This document shows, in pieces, positions 53,769-63,076 of a DNA stretch of 64,000 bases. The DNA comes from Petrotoga sp. 9PW.55.5.1 (GTDB lineage Bacteria; Thermotogota; Thermotogae; Petrotogales; Petrotogaceae). The stretch is from assembly GCF_003265365.1 (NCBI RefSeq), contig NZ_AUPM01000010.1, positions 104,022-168,021 of the forward strand, read 5' to 3'. The notes below the pieces were generated by a model. That model made no database searches. It was not told where the DNA came from and saw only the letters and a list, made by a program, of their open reading frames with translations. Every line of letters starts with the position of its first letter. The stretch's first letter is position 1. The translations under genes were made by a program, and so were the position numbers.

Positions 53769-54917
53769 GTGGCAAAACTTGTTAAAAAGAATTATCTTAT
53801 GGCACCAGGTCCAACACCAGTTCCGATCGATGTTTTATTAGAAGGTGCAAAAGATACAATCCATCATAGAACGCCTCAGTACTTAGATATCCAAAATAAA
53901 GCTTTGGATAATCTCAAGTATTTGTTTCAAACAGAAAGTAACGTTTACTCATTATCTTCTTCAGGAACAGGTGCTATGGAAGCTGCAGTGGCTAATTTGG
54001 TTTCACCAGGTGATAAGGTTATTGCTGTAAACGGAGGAAAATTTGGTGAAAGATGGTGTGAGTTATGCAACACCTATGGTGCTAATTTGATTCAAATAGA
54101 TGTAGAGTGGGGGAAATATCTTAGGCCAGAAGAAATAAAGAAAGTATTAGAAGAAAATCCTGATGTAAAAGCTGTTTTTACTACATTAAGTGAAACTTCT
54201 ACAGGTGTAGTTAATCCTATTAAAGAAATTGCTGAAGTAGTTAAAGATACTGACGCTGTTTTAGTTGTAGATGCTATTTCTGGAATGTTAGCAGAACCAT
54301 TAAAGATGGATGAATGGAACGTAGATGTTGTTGTAACTGGGGTTCAAAAAGGATTCATGATGCCACCAGGAGTTGCAATGATTGCTTTAAGTGATAAAGC
54401 TATGAGGTTGGTAGATGGTTGTACAAGTCCTAGATATTACTTTGATTTGAGGGCATACAAAAAAAGCTACCCTGATTCACCTTACACACCTCCAGTTAAC
54501 CTCATATATCAACTTGTAGAATCTACTGAAAGCCTTAAAAATGAAGGAATAGAAAATATATGGGAAAGACATAGAATATTGGCGGATGCAACTAGAGCCG
54601 CGGTTATAGCTATGAACTTAGAAATTTTTGCTGAAAGGCCAGGAAACGTTCTAACTTCTATAAAAGTTCCTGAAAATATTGATGGAAAAGGAATAGTAAA
54701 ATTCTTAAGAGATGATTGGGGAGTAACTTTTGCTGGTGGACAGTCAAAATTAAAAGGAAAGATTATAAGAATTGCTCACTTAGGATACATGTCAAAATTT
54801 GATATTATAATCGCTATAAGTGCTTTAGAAATGGCATTGAAAAAGTTTGGTTATGCTATTGAATTAGGCACAGGAGTAAAAGCAGCTGAAGAAGTTTTCA
54901 TGAAAGAGGGGGTATAG
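53769..54917 (+). CDS. Class V aminotransferase (serine/alanine-glyoxylate type)
   Basis: This 382-residue PLP enzyme has substrate motif APGPTPVP at the N-terminus, HHRTPQY, the cofactor segment [11 protein letters not shown], and the Schiff-base Lys194 in [12 protein letters not shown]. Its position directly before serA suggests it acts as the phosphoserine aminotransferase-equivalent or a serine-pyruvate/glyoxylate enzyme of serine synthesis. Thermotoga maritima has the same gene pair. The start is GTG 53769 after GAGGAGGGATTTTT. The four-base gap to serA indicates an operon. Confidence 0.92.
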   Translation: MAKLVKKNYLMAPGPTPVPIDVLLEGAKDTIHHRTPQYLDIQNKALDNLKYLFQTESNVYSLSSSGTGAMEAAVANLVSPGDKVIAVNGGKFGERWCELCNTYGANLIQIDVEWGKYLRPEEIKKVLEENPDVKAVFTTLSETSTGVVNPIKEIAEVVKDTDAVLVVDAISGMLAEPLKMDEWNVDVVVTGVQKGFMMPPGVAMIALSDKAMRLVDGCTSPRYYFDLRAYKKSYPDSPYTPPVNLIYQLVESTESLKNEGIENIWERHRILADATRAAVIAMNLEIFAERPGNVLTSIKVPENIDGKGIVKFLRDDWGVTFAGGQSKLKGKIIRIAHLGYMSKFDIIIAISALEMALKKFGYAIELGTGVKAAEEVFMKEGV

Positions 54918-54920
54918 AAA

Positions 54921-55856
54921 ATGTTGAAAATTCATATAAATGATCCATTGGATGAAGATGCTTTACGGAAGTTGAAAAATGATCTTCCAAATGCTGAAAT
55001 AACTTCTGAATATTTTGATAAAGAAGTTTTAAAAGAAAAGATTAAGGATTACGACGTTTTAATAGTAAGAAGTGCGACTAAAGTTACAAAAGATATGTTA
55101 GAAAATGTAGATAAGTTAAAGATTATTGGAAGAGCAGGTATGGGATTGGATAACATTGATGTCGAAACTGCTAAAGCAAAAGGTATAAAAGTTTTAAATA
55201 CCCCTGGGCAAAACTCACTTTCAGTTGCTGAATTAGTTTTAGGAATGGTTTTAGATATTTATAGACATATTACAAGAGGGACGGTTGGGCTTAGAGAGGG
55301 GAAATGGGAAAAGAAACAACTAAAAGGGTTAGAATTATCGAAAAAAACTTTTGGTATAATTGGATTTGGTTACGTGGGGAAAAATCTAGCAAATCTTTTA
55401 AAAGGTTTTGAAACAGAAACGTTGATTTATGATTTGGTAAAATTAACAGAAGAAGAAATAAAAGAATACAAAGTTAAACAGGTTTCTTTGGAAGAGTTAC
55501 TGAAAAATTCAGATGTTATTTCACTACATGTTCCTAAGAACGATAAGACCTATCATATGATTAGTGATGAACAATTTGAAGAAATGAAAGAGAAGGTTGT
55601 TATAATAAATGCGGCAAGAGGCGGAGTATTAGATGAAAAAGCTTTATTGAAGTATTTAAAAAACGGTAAAGTTCTCGGTGCAGGACTCGATGTTTTCGAA
55701 GAAGAACCTCCTACGTCTGAATTTTATAAAGAGCTTCTTTCCATGCCAAATGTTGTCGCAACACCTCATATTGGGGCTTCAACTGATGAAGCACAAGCAA
55801 GGGTAGGAATTAATATAGTTGATAGAGTAGTTGAAGAAGTTAAAAAGCTTAATTAA
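54921..55856 (+). CDS. serA: D-3-phosphoglycerate dehydrogenase (short form)
   Basis: This 311-residue NAD-dependent 2-hydroxyacid dehydrogenase catalyses the first step of serine synthesis. The substrate domain contains VIRSATKVTKDMLE-like residues and GRAGMGLDNID. The Rossmann loop is GIIGFGYVGKNLANLL (about 146), and the catalytic Arg, Glu and His lie in NAARGGVLD, DVFEEEPP and TPHIGAST. It lacks the ACT and ASB regulatory domains of the long SerA forms, so feedback inhibition by serine through ACT is not expected. The ATG follows GAGGGGGTATAGAAA. Confidence 0.94.
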   Translation: MLKIHINDPLDEDALRKLKNDLPNAEITSEYFDKEVLKEKIKDYDVLIVRSATKVTKDMLENVDKLKIIGRAGMGLDNIDVETAKAKGIKVLNTPGQNSLSVAELVLGMVLDIYRHITRGTVGLREGKWEKKQLKGLELSKKTFGIIGFGYVGKNLANLLKGFETETLIYDLVKLTEEEIKEYKVKQVSLEELLKNSDVISLHVPKNDKTYHMISDEQFEEMKEKVVIINAARGGVLDEKALLKYLKNGKVLGAGLDVFEEEPPTSEFYKELLSMPNVVATPHIGASTDEAQARVGINIVDRVVEEVKKLN

Positions 55857-55921
55857 TTCAAGAAACATTTTCTTCTTCAAATATTCTTAATTTTATTTTT
55901 AATTTCTTTATGATTCTTATA

Positions 55922-55930
55922 TGATATAAT
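55922..55930 (+). promoter_or_regulatory. Extended -10 promoter of the ferredoxin gene
   Basis: TGATATAAT, an extended -10, 74 bases before the start codon. Confidence 0.5.
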
Positions 55931-55943
55931 CACAAAGGTTTGA

Positions 55944-56186
<243 letters not shown>

Positions 56187-56213
56187 AATTAAGTAACAAG
56201 AAAGTTTTATATT

Positions 56214-56242
56214 AAATCGGGGAATATTCCCCGATTTTTTTA
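56214..56242 (+). terminator. Terminator of the ferredoxin gene
   Basis: AAATCGGGGAATATTCCCCGATTTTTTTA: a perfect stem with a seven-T run. Confidence 0.92.
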
Positions 56243-56329
56243 TATATTTTTTATTTTTAAATATTTTATAGTATAATCTGATTAGCCCTTTTGTATCTAA
56301 ATTTTCTTTTTCTTTTACATTTTTTGTTT

Positions 56330-56338
56330 TGTTATAAT
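56330..56338 (+). promoter_or_regulatory. Extended -10 promoter of the min operon
   Basis: TGTTATAAT, 46 bases before minD; a TTTACA box lies only 13 bases further up, too close for a standard -35. Confidence 0.6.
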
Positions 56339-56384
56339 GTTAACAAAAAAATAGGGGCGAAGTTTTTATTGCGGAGGGGTTGAG

Positions 56385-57209
56385 ATGGAAAATGCAAAGG
56401 TATTTGTTGTAACCTCGGGGAAAGGCGGAGTCGGGAAAACTACTATTGTAGCTAATTTAGGTTCAACTTTAGCAAAAAAAGGTTATAATGTTTGCCTTAT
56501 AGATGCAGATATCGGACTGAAAAATTTAGACTTGATATTGGGATTAGAAAATAGAGTTGTTTACACTATAATTGATGTTGTAAACGGTAATAAGACCGTT
56601 ATGGAGGCGTTAGTAAGACATAAAAAGTTAAAAAACCTCTCATTGTTAGCTTCGTCTCAGATCGCTAATAAAGATATGATATCTCCTGATGATATGTCCA
56701 ATATAATTTCAAAGTTATCAAAACACTTTCATTACATTATCATTGATTCTCCAGCAGGAATAGAAAGAGGTTTTCAGAATGCTGTATCGGCTGCACAGCA
56801 TGCAATTGTGATCACAACTCCTGATCTTACGGCTATAAGCGATGCTGACAGAGTAGTAGGGTTGCTTGAAAATCAAGGCTACAATGATGAGAATATTTCA
56901 TTGATAGTTAATAGGTTAAAGTTAAGACTTGTAAAGCGAAATGAAATGCTTTCTGCTGATGATATAAAAGAAGCTCTGGCTTTAAACTTGTTAGGTGTTA
57001 TTCCTGATAGCGAGGAAATACTTCTTTCTTCAAATGAAGGGATACCAATTTCTGAGAACCCGAACGGAAAGCTTTATTCAGTTTTTAACAATATTTCTGA
57101 TAGAATTTTAGGGAAAAATGTTCCTATAGAAAAAGATTTTGCGGGGTTTGATCGTGATTCAGAAAGTTTTTTTGAGTTGCTTAAAAGAATTTTTTCAAGA
57201 AGAGGGTGA
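56385..57209 (+). CDS. minD: Septum site-determining ATPase MinD
   Basis: This 274-residue ParA/MinD-type ATPase recruits Min partners to the membrane to position division. The deviant Walker A is GKGGVGKTT (about 14-22), switch I is LIDADIGLKNLDLILGLENR, and Walker B is IIIDSPAGIERGF. The C-terminus ends in an amphipathic LLKRIFSRRG-type helix for membrane attachment. The ATG follows GCGGAGGGGTTGAG. minE follows after seven bases; no minC is adjacent. Confidence 0.94.
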   Translation: MENAKVFVVTSGKGGVGKTTIVANLGSTLAKKGYNVCLIDADIGLKNLDLILGLENRVVYTIIDVVNGNKTVMEALVRHKKLKNLSLLASSQIANKDMISPDDMSNIISKLSKHFHYIIIDSPAGIERGFQNAVSAAQHAIVITTPDLTAISDADRVVGLLENQGYNDENISLIVNRLKLRLVKRNEMLSADDIKEALALNLLGVIPDSEEILLSSNEGIPISENPNGKLYSVFNNISDRILGKNVPIEKDFAGFDRDSESFFELLKRIFSRRG

Positions 57210-57216
57210 GAGATAA

Positions 57217-57483
57217 ATGTGGCCCTTCAAGAAAAAAAAATCTAAAACGCGTGAAACAGCTAAAAAAAGAATGAATTCTTTATTAACAACTTCGGATAGA
57301 AAAAATGGCAGTAGTGGCCAGCTTAGATTTGAAAACGTAAGTGAAGATGAATTAGATTATGTAATTGATTACATAAAAGATTATGCAGTTAAGCATCTTT
57401 CTGTAAAAAAAGAAAATGTAAAAGTGCATGTGTCTAAAGAAGGCAATTCTATAACGATTGTTGCGAATATTATCTACCAATAA
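57217..57483 (+). CDS. minE: Cell division topological factor MinE
   Basis: This 88-residue protein has a basic N-terminus (WPFKKKKSKT, a membrane-targeting stretch) and a MinD-activating segment TAKKRMNSLLTTSDRKNG corresponding to the K-x-RL-x4-x-DR motif. A C-terminal dimerisation domain ends VHVSKEGNSITIVANI. Sequence is divergent, but position after minD, length and layout support the call. It would stimulate MinD ATPase. The ATG follows GAGGGTGAGAGATAA. Confidence 0.88.
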   Translation: MWPFKKKKSKTRETAKKRMNSLLTTSDRKNGSSGQLRFENVSEDELDYVIDYIKDYAVKHLSVKKENVKVHVSKEGNSITIVANIIYQ

Positions 57484-57506
57484 CTACTGAAAAGGAGGTC
57501 AAGAGA

Positions 57507-57905
57507 ATGTTGTTTAAATATTCCATAAATAGTCATAGAAGAGAAGAATTGATTGATATAACTCATTATGTAAAAGAATGTGTAAAGAAATCAAAAATTG
57601 AAAAAGGAATCGCAGTTCTTTTTGTTCCTCACACAACTGCCGGAGTAACTATTAATGAAAACGCTGATCCCTCAGTACAAAAAGACATAACAACATTTTT
57701 ATCTCAAAAAGTACCGAAAAGCAACAATTATTCTCATCTTGAAGGTAATGCTGACTCTCACATAAAATCGAGCCTTATAGGTCCATCGATATCTTTGATT
57801 ATTGAAGAGGGAAACCTAATCTTAGGTACGTGGCAAGGAGTTTATTTTTATGAATTTGATGGCCCAAGAAACAGAAATCTCTTGATAAAAATTTTAGAAG
57901 GATAA
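57507..57905 (+). CDS. yjbQ: YjbQ-family protein (UPF0047)
   Basis: This 132-residue small beta-fold protein of the YjbQ/UPF0047 family shows the conserved FVPHTTAGVTINENADPSV and HLEGNADSHIKSSLIG motifs, whose His residues form a metal/active site, and ends with the LGTWQGVYFYEFDGPR signature. Some members have weak thiamine-phosphate synthase activity; the true role is unsettled. It is the last gene of the min operon, 23 bases after minE behind AAAAGGAGGTCAAGAGA, and is followed by a terminator. Confidence 0.9.
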   Translation: MLFKYSINSHRREELIDITHYVKECVKKSKIEKGIAVLFVPHTTAGVTINENADPSVQKDITTFLSQKVPKSNNYSHLEGNADSHIKSSLIGPSISLIIEEGNLILGTWQGVYFYEFDGPRNRNLLIKILEG

Positions 57906-57937
57906 ATATTAACAAAAAAAATAATATATTATGCGAA

Positions 57938-57967
57938 ATTAGCTGAGAAGATCTCAGCTTTTTTTAT
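57938..57967 (+). terminator. Terminator of the min-yjbQ operon
   Basis: TTAGCTGAGA, AGA loop, TCTCAGCT then seven or more T residues. Confidence 0.88.
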
Positions 57968-58019
57968 TTCTATTTTTCATAGGAATAGCAGCTAAGAAAA
58001 TTAAAATTCATATAAAAAG

Positions 58020-58048
58020 TTGAATATAAAAAAAGAATGTAGTATAAT
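58020..58048 (+). promoter_or_regulatory. Sigma-A promoter of the liv operon
   Basis: TTGAAT (58020-58025), an exact 17-base spacer, TATAAT (58043-58048). It leaves a leader of about 130 bases, which holds the inverted repeat ATGAAAT-AA-ATTTCAT at 58130-58145, a possible operator or small hairpin. Confidence 0.78.
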
Positions 58049-58184
58049 TAATAATATTGCCTTGAAGTTTCAGAAATATTATATTATATATAATAATATA
58101 TGAAGATAATTTCATTGTCCGTTAATTCTATGAAATAAATTTCATTTATGTTTAATATATATTTACTTAAAGGAGGGGTTATTT

Positions 58185-59315
58185 ATGAAAAAGGGATTTT
58201 TTATCGTTTTTTTGGTGTTAGTTTTAACGATGGTTATGTTTGGAGAGGAAGTTATTAAAATTGGTATTAATTTTGAACTTACTGGTCCTGTTTCAGGATA
58301 TGGACAGATGTCAAGAGACGGAGTTTTACTAGCTAACAAAGTAAAATCGACTGTTAATATAGGAGGACAAGAAGTTAAGATTGAACTAGTTACTGTAGAT
58401 AACAAGTCAGATAAAGCAGAATCAGCAAACGCTATTAGAAGATTAATTGATCACGATAAAGTTGTTGCTGTTATTGGTCCAGCCACAAGTTCTGCTGCTT
58501 TAGCAGCAGCATCCATTGCAGAAGAAAAACAAATTCCAATGGTGGTTAATACAGCAACAAACCCTTTGGTCGCGCAAAACAGAAATTATGTTTTTAGAAC
58601 ATGTTTTGAAGATACTTTGCAGGGAGCATTGCTTGCTCAATTTGCTTGGGAGGAACTAGGAGTTAGAAACGTAGCAATAATGATTGATGTTGCCCAAGAT
58701 TATGTTGTAGGTCTTGCTAATTATTTTAAAAGAGCTTTTGTTGCTCGTGGAGGTACAACATTTGATGAATTCTATACAACTGGAGATCAAGATTTTACAG
58801 CTCAGCTAACAGATGCACTTTCAAAGAAACCAGACACTATTTTTATGCCGGGTTACTATGCTGAAATTGCCTTAATTTGTAAACAGGCAAGAGATTTAGG
58901 ATATACTGGACCATTTTTTGCAGGAGACGGAGCAGATGCTCCAGAATTGATAGAAATAGGTGGAACTTACGTTGAAGGTTTGTCTTATACAACATATTTT
59001 CACGAAGACGCCGAGCTCTCCCCAGCGACAAAATCGTTTGTTGAAGAATATCAAAAAGAATACAGGAGAAGGGCAGATGCTTTTGGTGCGCTAGCTTATG
59101 ATGCTTACATGGTAATCGTTAATGCCATAGAAAAGGCTCAATCATCAGATCCGGTTAAAATTAGAGAGGCAATTGCAAAAACTGAAAATTACCCTGGTGT
59201 AGCTGGAACCATAACTTATCCGCAAGGTTCGGGAAATCCTATTAAACCCGCTGTAATTAATATGGTAGAAAACGGTAAGTTTGTTTTTAGAACTGTTGTA
59301 AATCCATCTATTTAA
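58185..59315 (+). CDS. livK: Branched-chain amino acid ABC transporter, substrate-binding protein
   Basis: This 376-residue periplasmic receptor of the LivK/HAAT family has signal peptide KKGFFIVFLVLVLTMVMFG (cleavage near 20). The mature start IKIGINFELTGPVSGYGQ and the VIGPATSSAALAAASIAEEKQIPMV ligand-pocket segment are typical. Leu/Ile/Val or another amide is the likely ligand. The ATG follows AAAGGAGGGGTTATTT. It heads the liv operon, and an intercistronic hairpin (59337-59358) follows the stop codon. Confidence 0.92.
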   Translation: MKKGFFIVFLVLVLTMVMFGEEVIKIGINFELTGPVSGYGQMSRDGVLLANKVKSTVNIGGQEVKIELVTVDNKSDKAESANAIRRLIDHDKVVAVIGPATSSAALAAASIAEEKQIPMVVNTATNPLVAQNRNYVFRTCFEDTLQGALLAQFAWEELGVRNVAIMIDVAQDYVVGLANYFKRAFVARGGTTFDEFYTTGDQDFTAQLTDALSKKPDTIFMPGYYAEIALICKQARDLGYTGPFFAGDGADAPELIEIGGTYVEGLSYTTYFHEDAELSPATKSFVEEYQKEYRRRADAFGALAYDAYMVIVNAIEKAQSSDPVKIREAIAKTENYPGVAGTITYPQGSGNPIKPAVINMVENGKFVFRTVVNPSI

Positions 59316-59336
59316 ATAATATTTTTTATTTATTAG

Positions 59337-59358
59337 GCCATCTTTAAAAGGATGGCCA
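59337..59358 (+). terminator. Intercistronic hairpin after livK
   Basis: GGCCATC, loop TTTAAAAG, GATGGCC, without a strong T run. It is placed like the hairpin at 23264-23293 in the other ABC operon, after the receptor gene, and probably protects or attenuates rather than fully terminates. Confidence 0.65.
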
Positions 59359-59391
59359 CTATATTTAGTTTGTCTTTGAAAGGGTGATATT

Positions 59392-60306
59392 TTGACAATT
59401 CAAATGTTTTTTCAACATTTAGCCAATGCAATATCGCTTGGAGGTATATATTCTCTTATAGCAATTGGATATACTATGGTCTATGGTATTTTAAATCTTA
59501 TTAATTTTGCACACGGTGATATTTTTACCTATAGTATGTATTTTGCATTTTACGCTGTTACTTTGTTTTTGTTCCCTTGGTGGGCATCTTTTATACTAGC
59601 AATAGTTTTAACTGCATTGCTGGGAGCTGCAATTGAAAGAGTTGCCTACAGGCCATTGAGGAAAGCAAATGCTCCAAAAATATCTGGTTTGATAACTGCA
59701 ATAGGTATTTCTTTCTTTTTGCAAAATTTTGCCGTCGTTGTGTTTGGAGGAAGGGCAAAGTCTTTTAATCCACAAATAGGAGTTTATCCCACTCAGTTTG
59801 CTCAGGTGATAAACTTAAAGGGTATAAGAATTCCCTTGTTGACTTTCATTATAATAGGGGTCACCATTTTCTCTCTTTTGATTTTGGTATGGATTGTTTA
59901 TCGTACTAAACCAGGAATGGCTATGAGGGCAGTATCAAAAGATGTTACAGCTTCAAAATTAATGGGAATAAACACTGATAGAACCGTGTCTCAAGCATTT
60001 ATGTTGGGTTCAGCTTTAGCCGCAGTTGGAGGGATTTTATGGGCGATGAAATATCCTCAAATCTATCCTTATACAGGGATGATGCCAGGTTTAAAAGCTT
60101 TTATTGCAGCAGTAGTAGGAGGTATAGGAAGCATCCCTGGAGCAATGTTAGGGGGCCTTATTTTAGGAATTTCAGAAATAATGATAGTTGCATTTCTCCC
60201 AACAATGGCAGGTTATAGAGATGCTATAGCTTATATAATTTTAATATTAATACTTTTAGTGAAGCCAAATGGAATCTTAGGTGTTGAAATAGGAGAGAAG
60301 GTGTAA
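59392..60306 (+). CDS. livH: Branched-chain amino acid ABC permease LivH
   Basis: This 304-residue permease has eight or so membrane segments. It begins with the conserved GGIYSLIAIGYTMVYGILNLINFAHGD, then the EAA-like cytoplasmic loop KLMGINTDRTVSQAFMLGSALA and AAVVGGIGSIPGAMLGG. The start is TTG 59392, after AAAGGGTGATATT. Two bases separate it from livM. Confidence 0.94.
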   Translation: MTIQMFFQHLANAISLGGIYSLIAIGYTMVYGILNLINFAHGDIFTYSMYFAFYAVTLFLFPWWASFILAIVLTALLGAAIERVAYRPLRKANAPKISGLITAIGISFFLQNFAVVVFGGRAKSFNPQIGVYPTQFAQVINLKGIRIPLLTFIIIGVTIFSLLILVWIVYRTKPGMAMRAVSKDVTASKLMGINTDRTVSQAFMLGSALAAVGGILWAMKYPQIYPYTGMMPGLKAFIAAVVGGIGSIPGAMLGGLILGISEIMIVAFLPTMAGYRDAIAYIILILILLVKPNGILGVEIGEKV

Positions 60307-60308
60307 TT

Positions 60309-61361
60309 TTGGAAAAAACATTATCTTTTAAATCAAAGTTCATTATGACAATTTTGTTTATTTTGTTTATTTTTTTATTATTACTGTTGGCCAATAATAA
60401 AGCCAGTGGTTACGTGGTATTGATTTTGAATCTTATGGCTATTAATATCATTTTTGCGGTTAGTCTCACTTTTATTAACGGTATTACTGGAATTTTTTCT
60501 TTAGGGCACGTCGGTTTCATTGCAATAGGAGCCTACGTATCATCTATTTTAACGCTTTCTCCAGCTCAAAAAGAAATGAGTTTTTTAATTAAACCTCTTA
60601 TATACCCATTGAATGTAATTCAGATACCTTTTTTACCGTCAATAATTATAGCTGGACTTGTTGCAGCGGCTTTTGGATATTTAGTTGCTGCTCCTTCACT
60701 TAGATTGATTGGAGATTATCTGGCAATTGCTACATTAGGGTTGGGAGAAGTAGTAAGAGTTGTGGCAAATAATACATGGGCGATTACAAACGGAGCACTA
60801 GGTTTGAAAAGTATTCCCCAATACACAAACTTATGGTGGACTTGGGGATTTGCCTTACTAACGGTTGTTTTCATATCGAGTTTAATTAATAGCAGTTATG
60901 GAAGAGCATTAAAAGCGATAAGAGAAGACTCTGTAGCTGCTAAATCAATGGGGATAAACGTTTTTTCTCATCAAGTGGTTACCTTTGTCATTGGTTCTTT
61001 CTTTGCAGGGATAGGTGGGGCATTGTGGGCACATCTTATTACAACTATTGATCCGAAATCTTTTATGTTTGCGAAAACTTTTGAAATATTGATAATGGTA
61101 GTTATAGGAGGACTAGGAAGTATAAGTGGTGCAATAATTGGTGCATCACTGTATACTGTAGGTTTAGAGTTTCTTAGGGTTTTAGAAGAACCAATGAGGA
61201 TTGGGCCTATTTATATACCAGGCATACCTGGAATGCGAATGGTAGTTTTGTCATTAATTTTGATAATTATAATGTTATTCTGGCGAAGAGGTATTATGGG
61301 AAGAAATGAGATAACTTGGGAAGGAATACATAAACTTATACAAAAAATAAAGAAAAAATAA
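60309..61361 (+). CDS. livM: Branched-chain amino acid ABC permease LivM
   Basis: This 350-residue partner permease has nine to ten membrane segments. It contains GITGIFSLGHVGFIAIGAYVSS, the coupling loop YGRALKAIREDSVAAKSMGIN and the VVIGGLGSISGAIIGA motif. The start is TTG 60309 behind GGAGAGAAGGTG, which overlaps the end of livH. A gap of 54 bases separates it from livG. Confidence 0.94.
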   Translation: MEKTLSFKSKFIMTILFILFIFLLLLLANNKASGYVVLILNLMAINIIFAVSLTFINGITGIFSLGHVGFIAIGAYVSSILTLSPAQKEMSFLIKPLIYPLNVIQIPFLPSIIIAGLVAAAFGYLVAAPSLRLIGDYLAIATLGLGEVVRVVANNTWAITNGALGLKSIPQYTNLWWTWGFALLTVVFISSLINSSYGRALKAIREDSVAAKSMGINVFSHQVVTFVIGSFFAGIGGALWAHLITTIDPKSFMFAKTFEILIMVVIGGLGSISGAIIGASLYTVGLEFLRVLEEPMRIGPIYIPGIPGMRMVVLSLILIIIMLFWRRGIMGRNEITWEGIHKLIQKIKKK

Positions 61362-61415
61362 AGAAATTATTATTTAATTCTTGTTTTAACGTTTTATCTA
61401 CTGGGAGGACAATTT

Positions 61416-62213
61416 ATGAATAATTCAAAAGACTCTAATAATATATTGGAATTAGACAGTGTAACTAAAAAATTTGGTGGATTAATAGCAGTAAATAATT
61501 TTAATGGATGTTTAAAAAAAGGAGAGCTATTAGGTTTGATTGGTCCTAATGGGGCTGGGAAGACAACGCTTTTCAATTTAATTACAGGGCTATATACCCC
61601 AGAAGAAGGGGAAATAAAGTTGAAAAACACTGTAATTAATACAAAAAAACCTCACGAAGTTACACAATTAGGTATAGCAAGAACTTTTCAAAATATTCGT
61701 TTGTTTCAGGATATGACAGTTTTAGAAAATGTGTTGGTATCCCAACATCTCAGATTTAAAAGTTGGATTTGGTTATTAAAAAGTGTATTCAAAACTCCAG
61801 ATGTTCTGAAAGTGGAAAAAGAAATGCAAAAAAAAGCCTGGGATATTTTAGATGAAGTTGGTTTAGCCATATATGCTAACGATAAAGCAAACTCTTTACC
61901 TTATGGTTTACAAAGAAAGTTGGAAATTGCAAGGGCTTTGGCCACAGGAGCTGAATTATTATTGCTAGATGAACCTGCAGCAGGGATGAATCCTAATGAA
62001 ACTAGTGAATTAATGGAATTTATAAAGCATATTAAGGATCAATTTCAGCTTTCTATACTTATAATTGAACATGATATGAAGGTTATCATGGGAATATGCG
62101 AAAGAATTTATGTGTTAGATTATGGTAAAAAAATAGCTGAAGGAAACCCTGAAGAAATTCAAAAAAATCCTCAAGTTATAAAAGCTTATCTGGGTGAGGA
62201 GTTGTTTGTATGA
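61416..62213 (+). CDS. livG: Branched-chain amino acid ABC ATPase LivG
   Basis: This 265-residue ATPase has Walker A GPNGAGKTTLFN, the LivG-type ARTFQNIRLFQDMTVLEN Q-loop region, and signature LPYGLQRKLEIARA. The signature is non-canonical but usual for LivG. Walker B is LLLLDEPAAGMNP and the H-loop IIEHDM. The ATG follows CTGGGAGGACAATTT. The 3' end overlaps livF by four bases (ATGA). Confidence 0.95.
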   Translation: MNNSKDSNNILELDSVTKKFGGLIAVNNFNGCLKKGELLGLIGPNGAGKTTLFNLITGLYTPEEGEIKLKNTVINTKKPHEVTQLGIARTFQNIRLFQDMTVLENVLVSQHLRFKSWIWLLKSVFKTPDVLKVEKEMQKKAWDILDEVGLAIYANDKANSLPYGLQRKLEIARALATGAELLLLDEPAAGMNPNETSELMEFIKHIKDQFQLSILIIEHDMKVIMGICERIYVLDYGKKIAEGNPEEIQKNPQVIKAYLGEELFV

Positions 62214-62944
62214 ACGCTGAAAATACAAATATAATAATGAAAATAATGGACATGGATGTACATTATGGAGCAATTCATGCAGTAAAAGGTATAAGCATGG
62301 AGATTAAAAATGGACAGATTACAACTCTTATAGGTTCAAACGGTGCAGGGAAAAGCACTACCTTAAACGCTATTATGAATACAATTAAAAAAAGTAATGG
62401 GAAGGTTGTTTTTGATGGTATAGATATCACCAATATAGAAACTGATAAAATAGTTTCTAAAGGAGTTGCATTAGTTCCAGAAGGTCGTAGGATATTTCCT
62501 AATCTTACAGTTTTAGAAAATCTTAGATTAGGGGCATATTCAAGAAAAGATGAAAATAAAATCAACGAAGATTTTGATTGGGTGTTAACATTATTTCCTC
62601 GTCTAAAAGAAAGGCTCAAACAACTTGGGGGGACATTATCTGGAGGGGAACAACAAATGTTAGCAGTGGCTAGGGGATTAATGTCAAGACCAAAAGTTCT
62701 TATGCTTGATGAACCATCCCTAGGTTTAGCTCCTATTTTAGTAAAAGAAGTTTTAGAAACGATTGAAAAAATCCGAGAAGAAGGAGTTACAATCCTATTA
62801 ATTGAACAAAACGCTGTAGGGGCATTAAAAATAGCCAACTATGGGTATGTCTTAGAAACTGGGAAAATCGTTCTTGAAGGTCAAGCAGATAATTTGTTAA
62901 GTGATGATCAAGTGAAAAAAACATATTTAGGGATAGTTAAGTAA
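62210..62944 (+). CDS. livF: Branched-chain amino acid ABC ATPase LivF
   Basis: This 244-residue second ATPase has Walker A GSNGAGKSTTLN, the LVPEGRRIFPNLTVLENL region, signature LSGGEQQMLAVARG, Walker B VLMLDEPSLGLAP and H-loop-equivalent LLIEQNA, as is normal for LivF. It is the last gene of the complete livKHMGF operon. No terminator is obvious in the 130 bases that follow. Confidence 0.95.
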   Translation: MNAENTNIIMKIMDMDVHYGAIHAVKGISMEIKNGQITTLIGSNGAGKSTTLNAIMNTIKKSNGKVVFDGIDITNIETDKIVSKGVALVPEGRRIFPNLTVLENLRLGAYSRKDENKINEDFDWVLTLFPRLKERLKQLGGTLSGGEQQMLAVARGLMSRPKVLMLDEPSLGLAPILVKEVLETIEKIREEGVTILLIEQNAVGALKIANYGYVLETGKIVLEGQADNLLSDDQVKKTYLGIVK

Positions 62945-63076
62945 AAAATTAAAAACTAGTATAAATGATTTATATTTTTAAGCTTATTCTAAGCCTTTAT
63001 TAAGTAAGTTTTAAGAACTTTCTATTATTATTCATCTGTACCAAATAAAAAAACATTACTTAATGGAGGTGTTGTT

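Noticed and set aside
62275..62838. A 187-codon open frame on the minus strand opposite livF
   Set aside because: It lies wholly inside a well-supported ABC ATPase gene, has no SD or promoter, and its product shows no family features; it is a codon-bias shadow.
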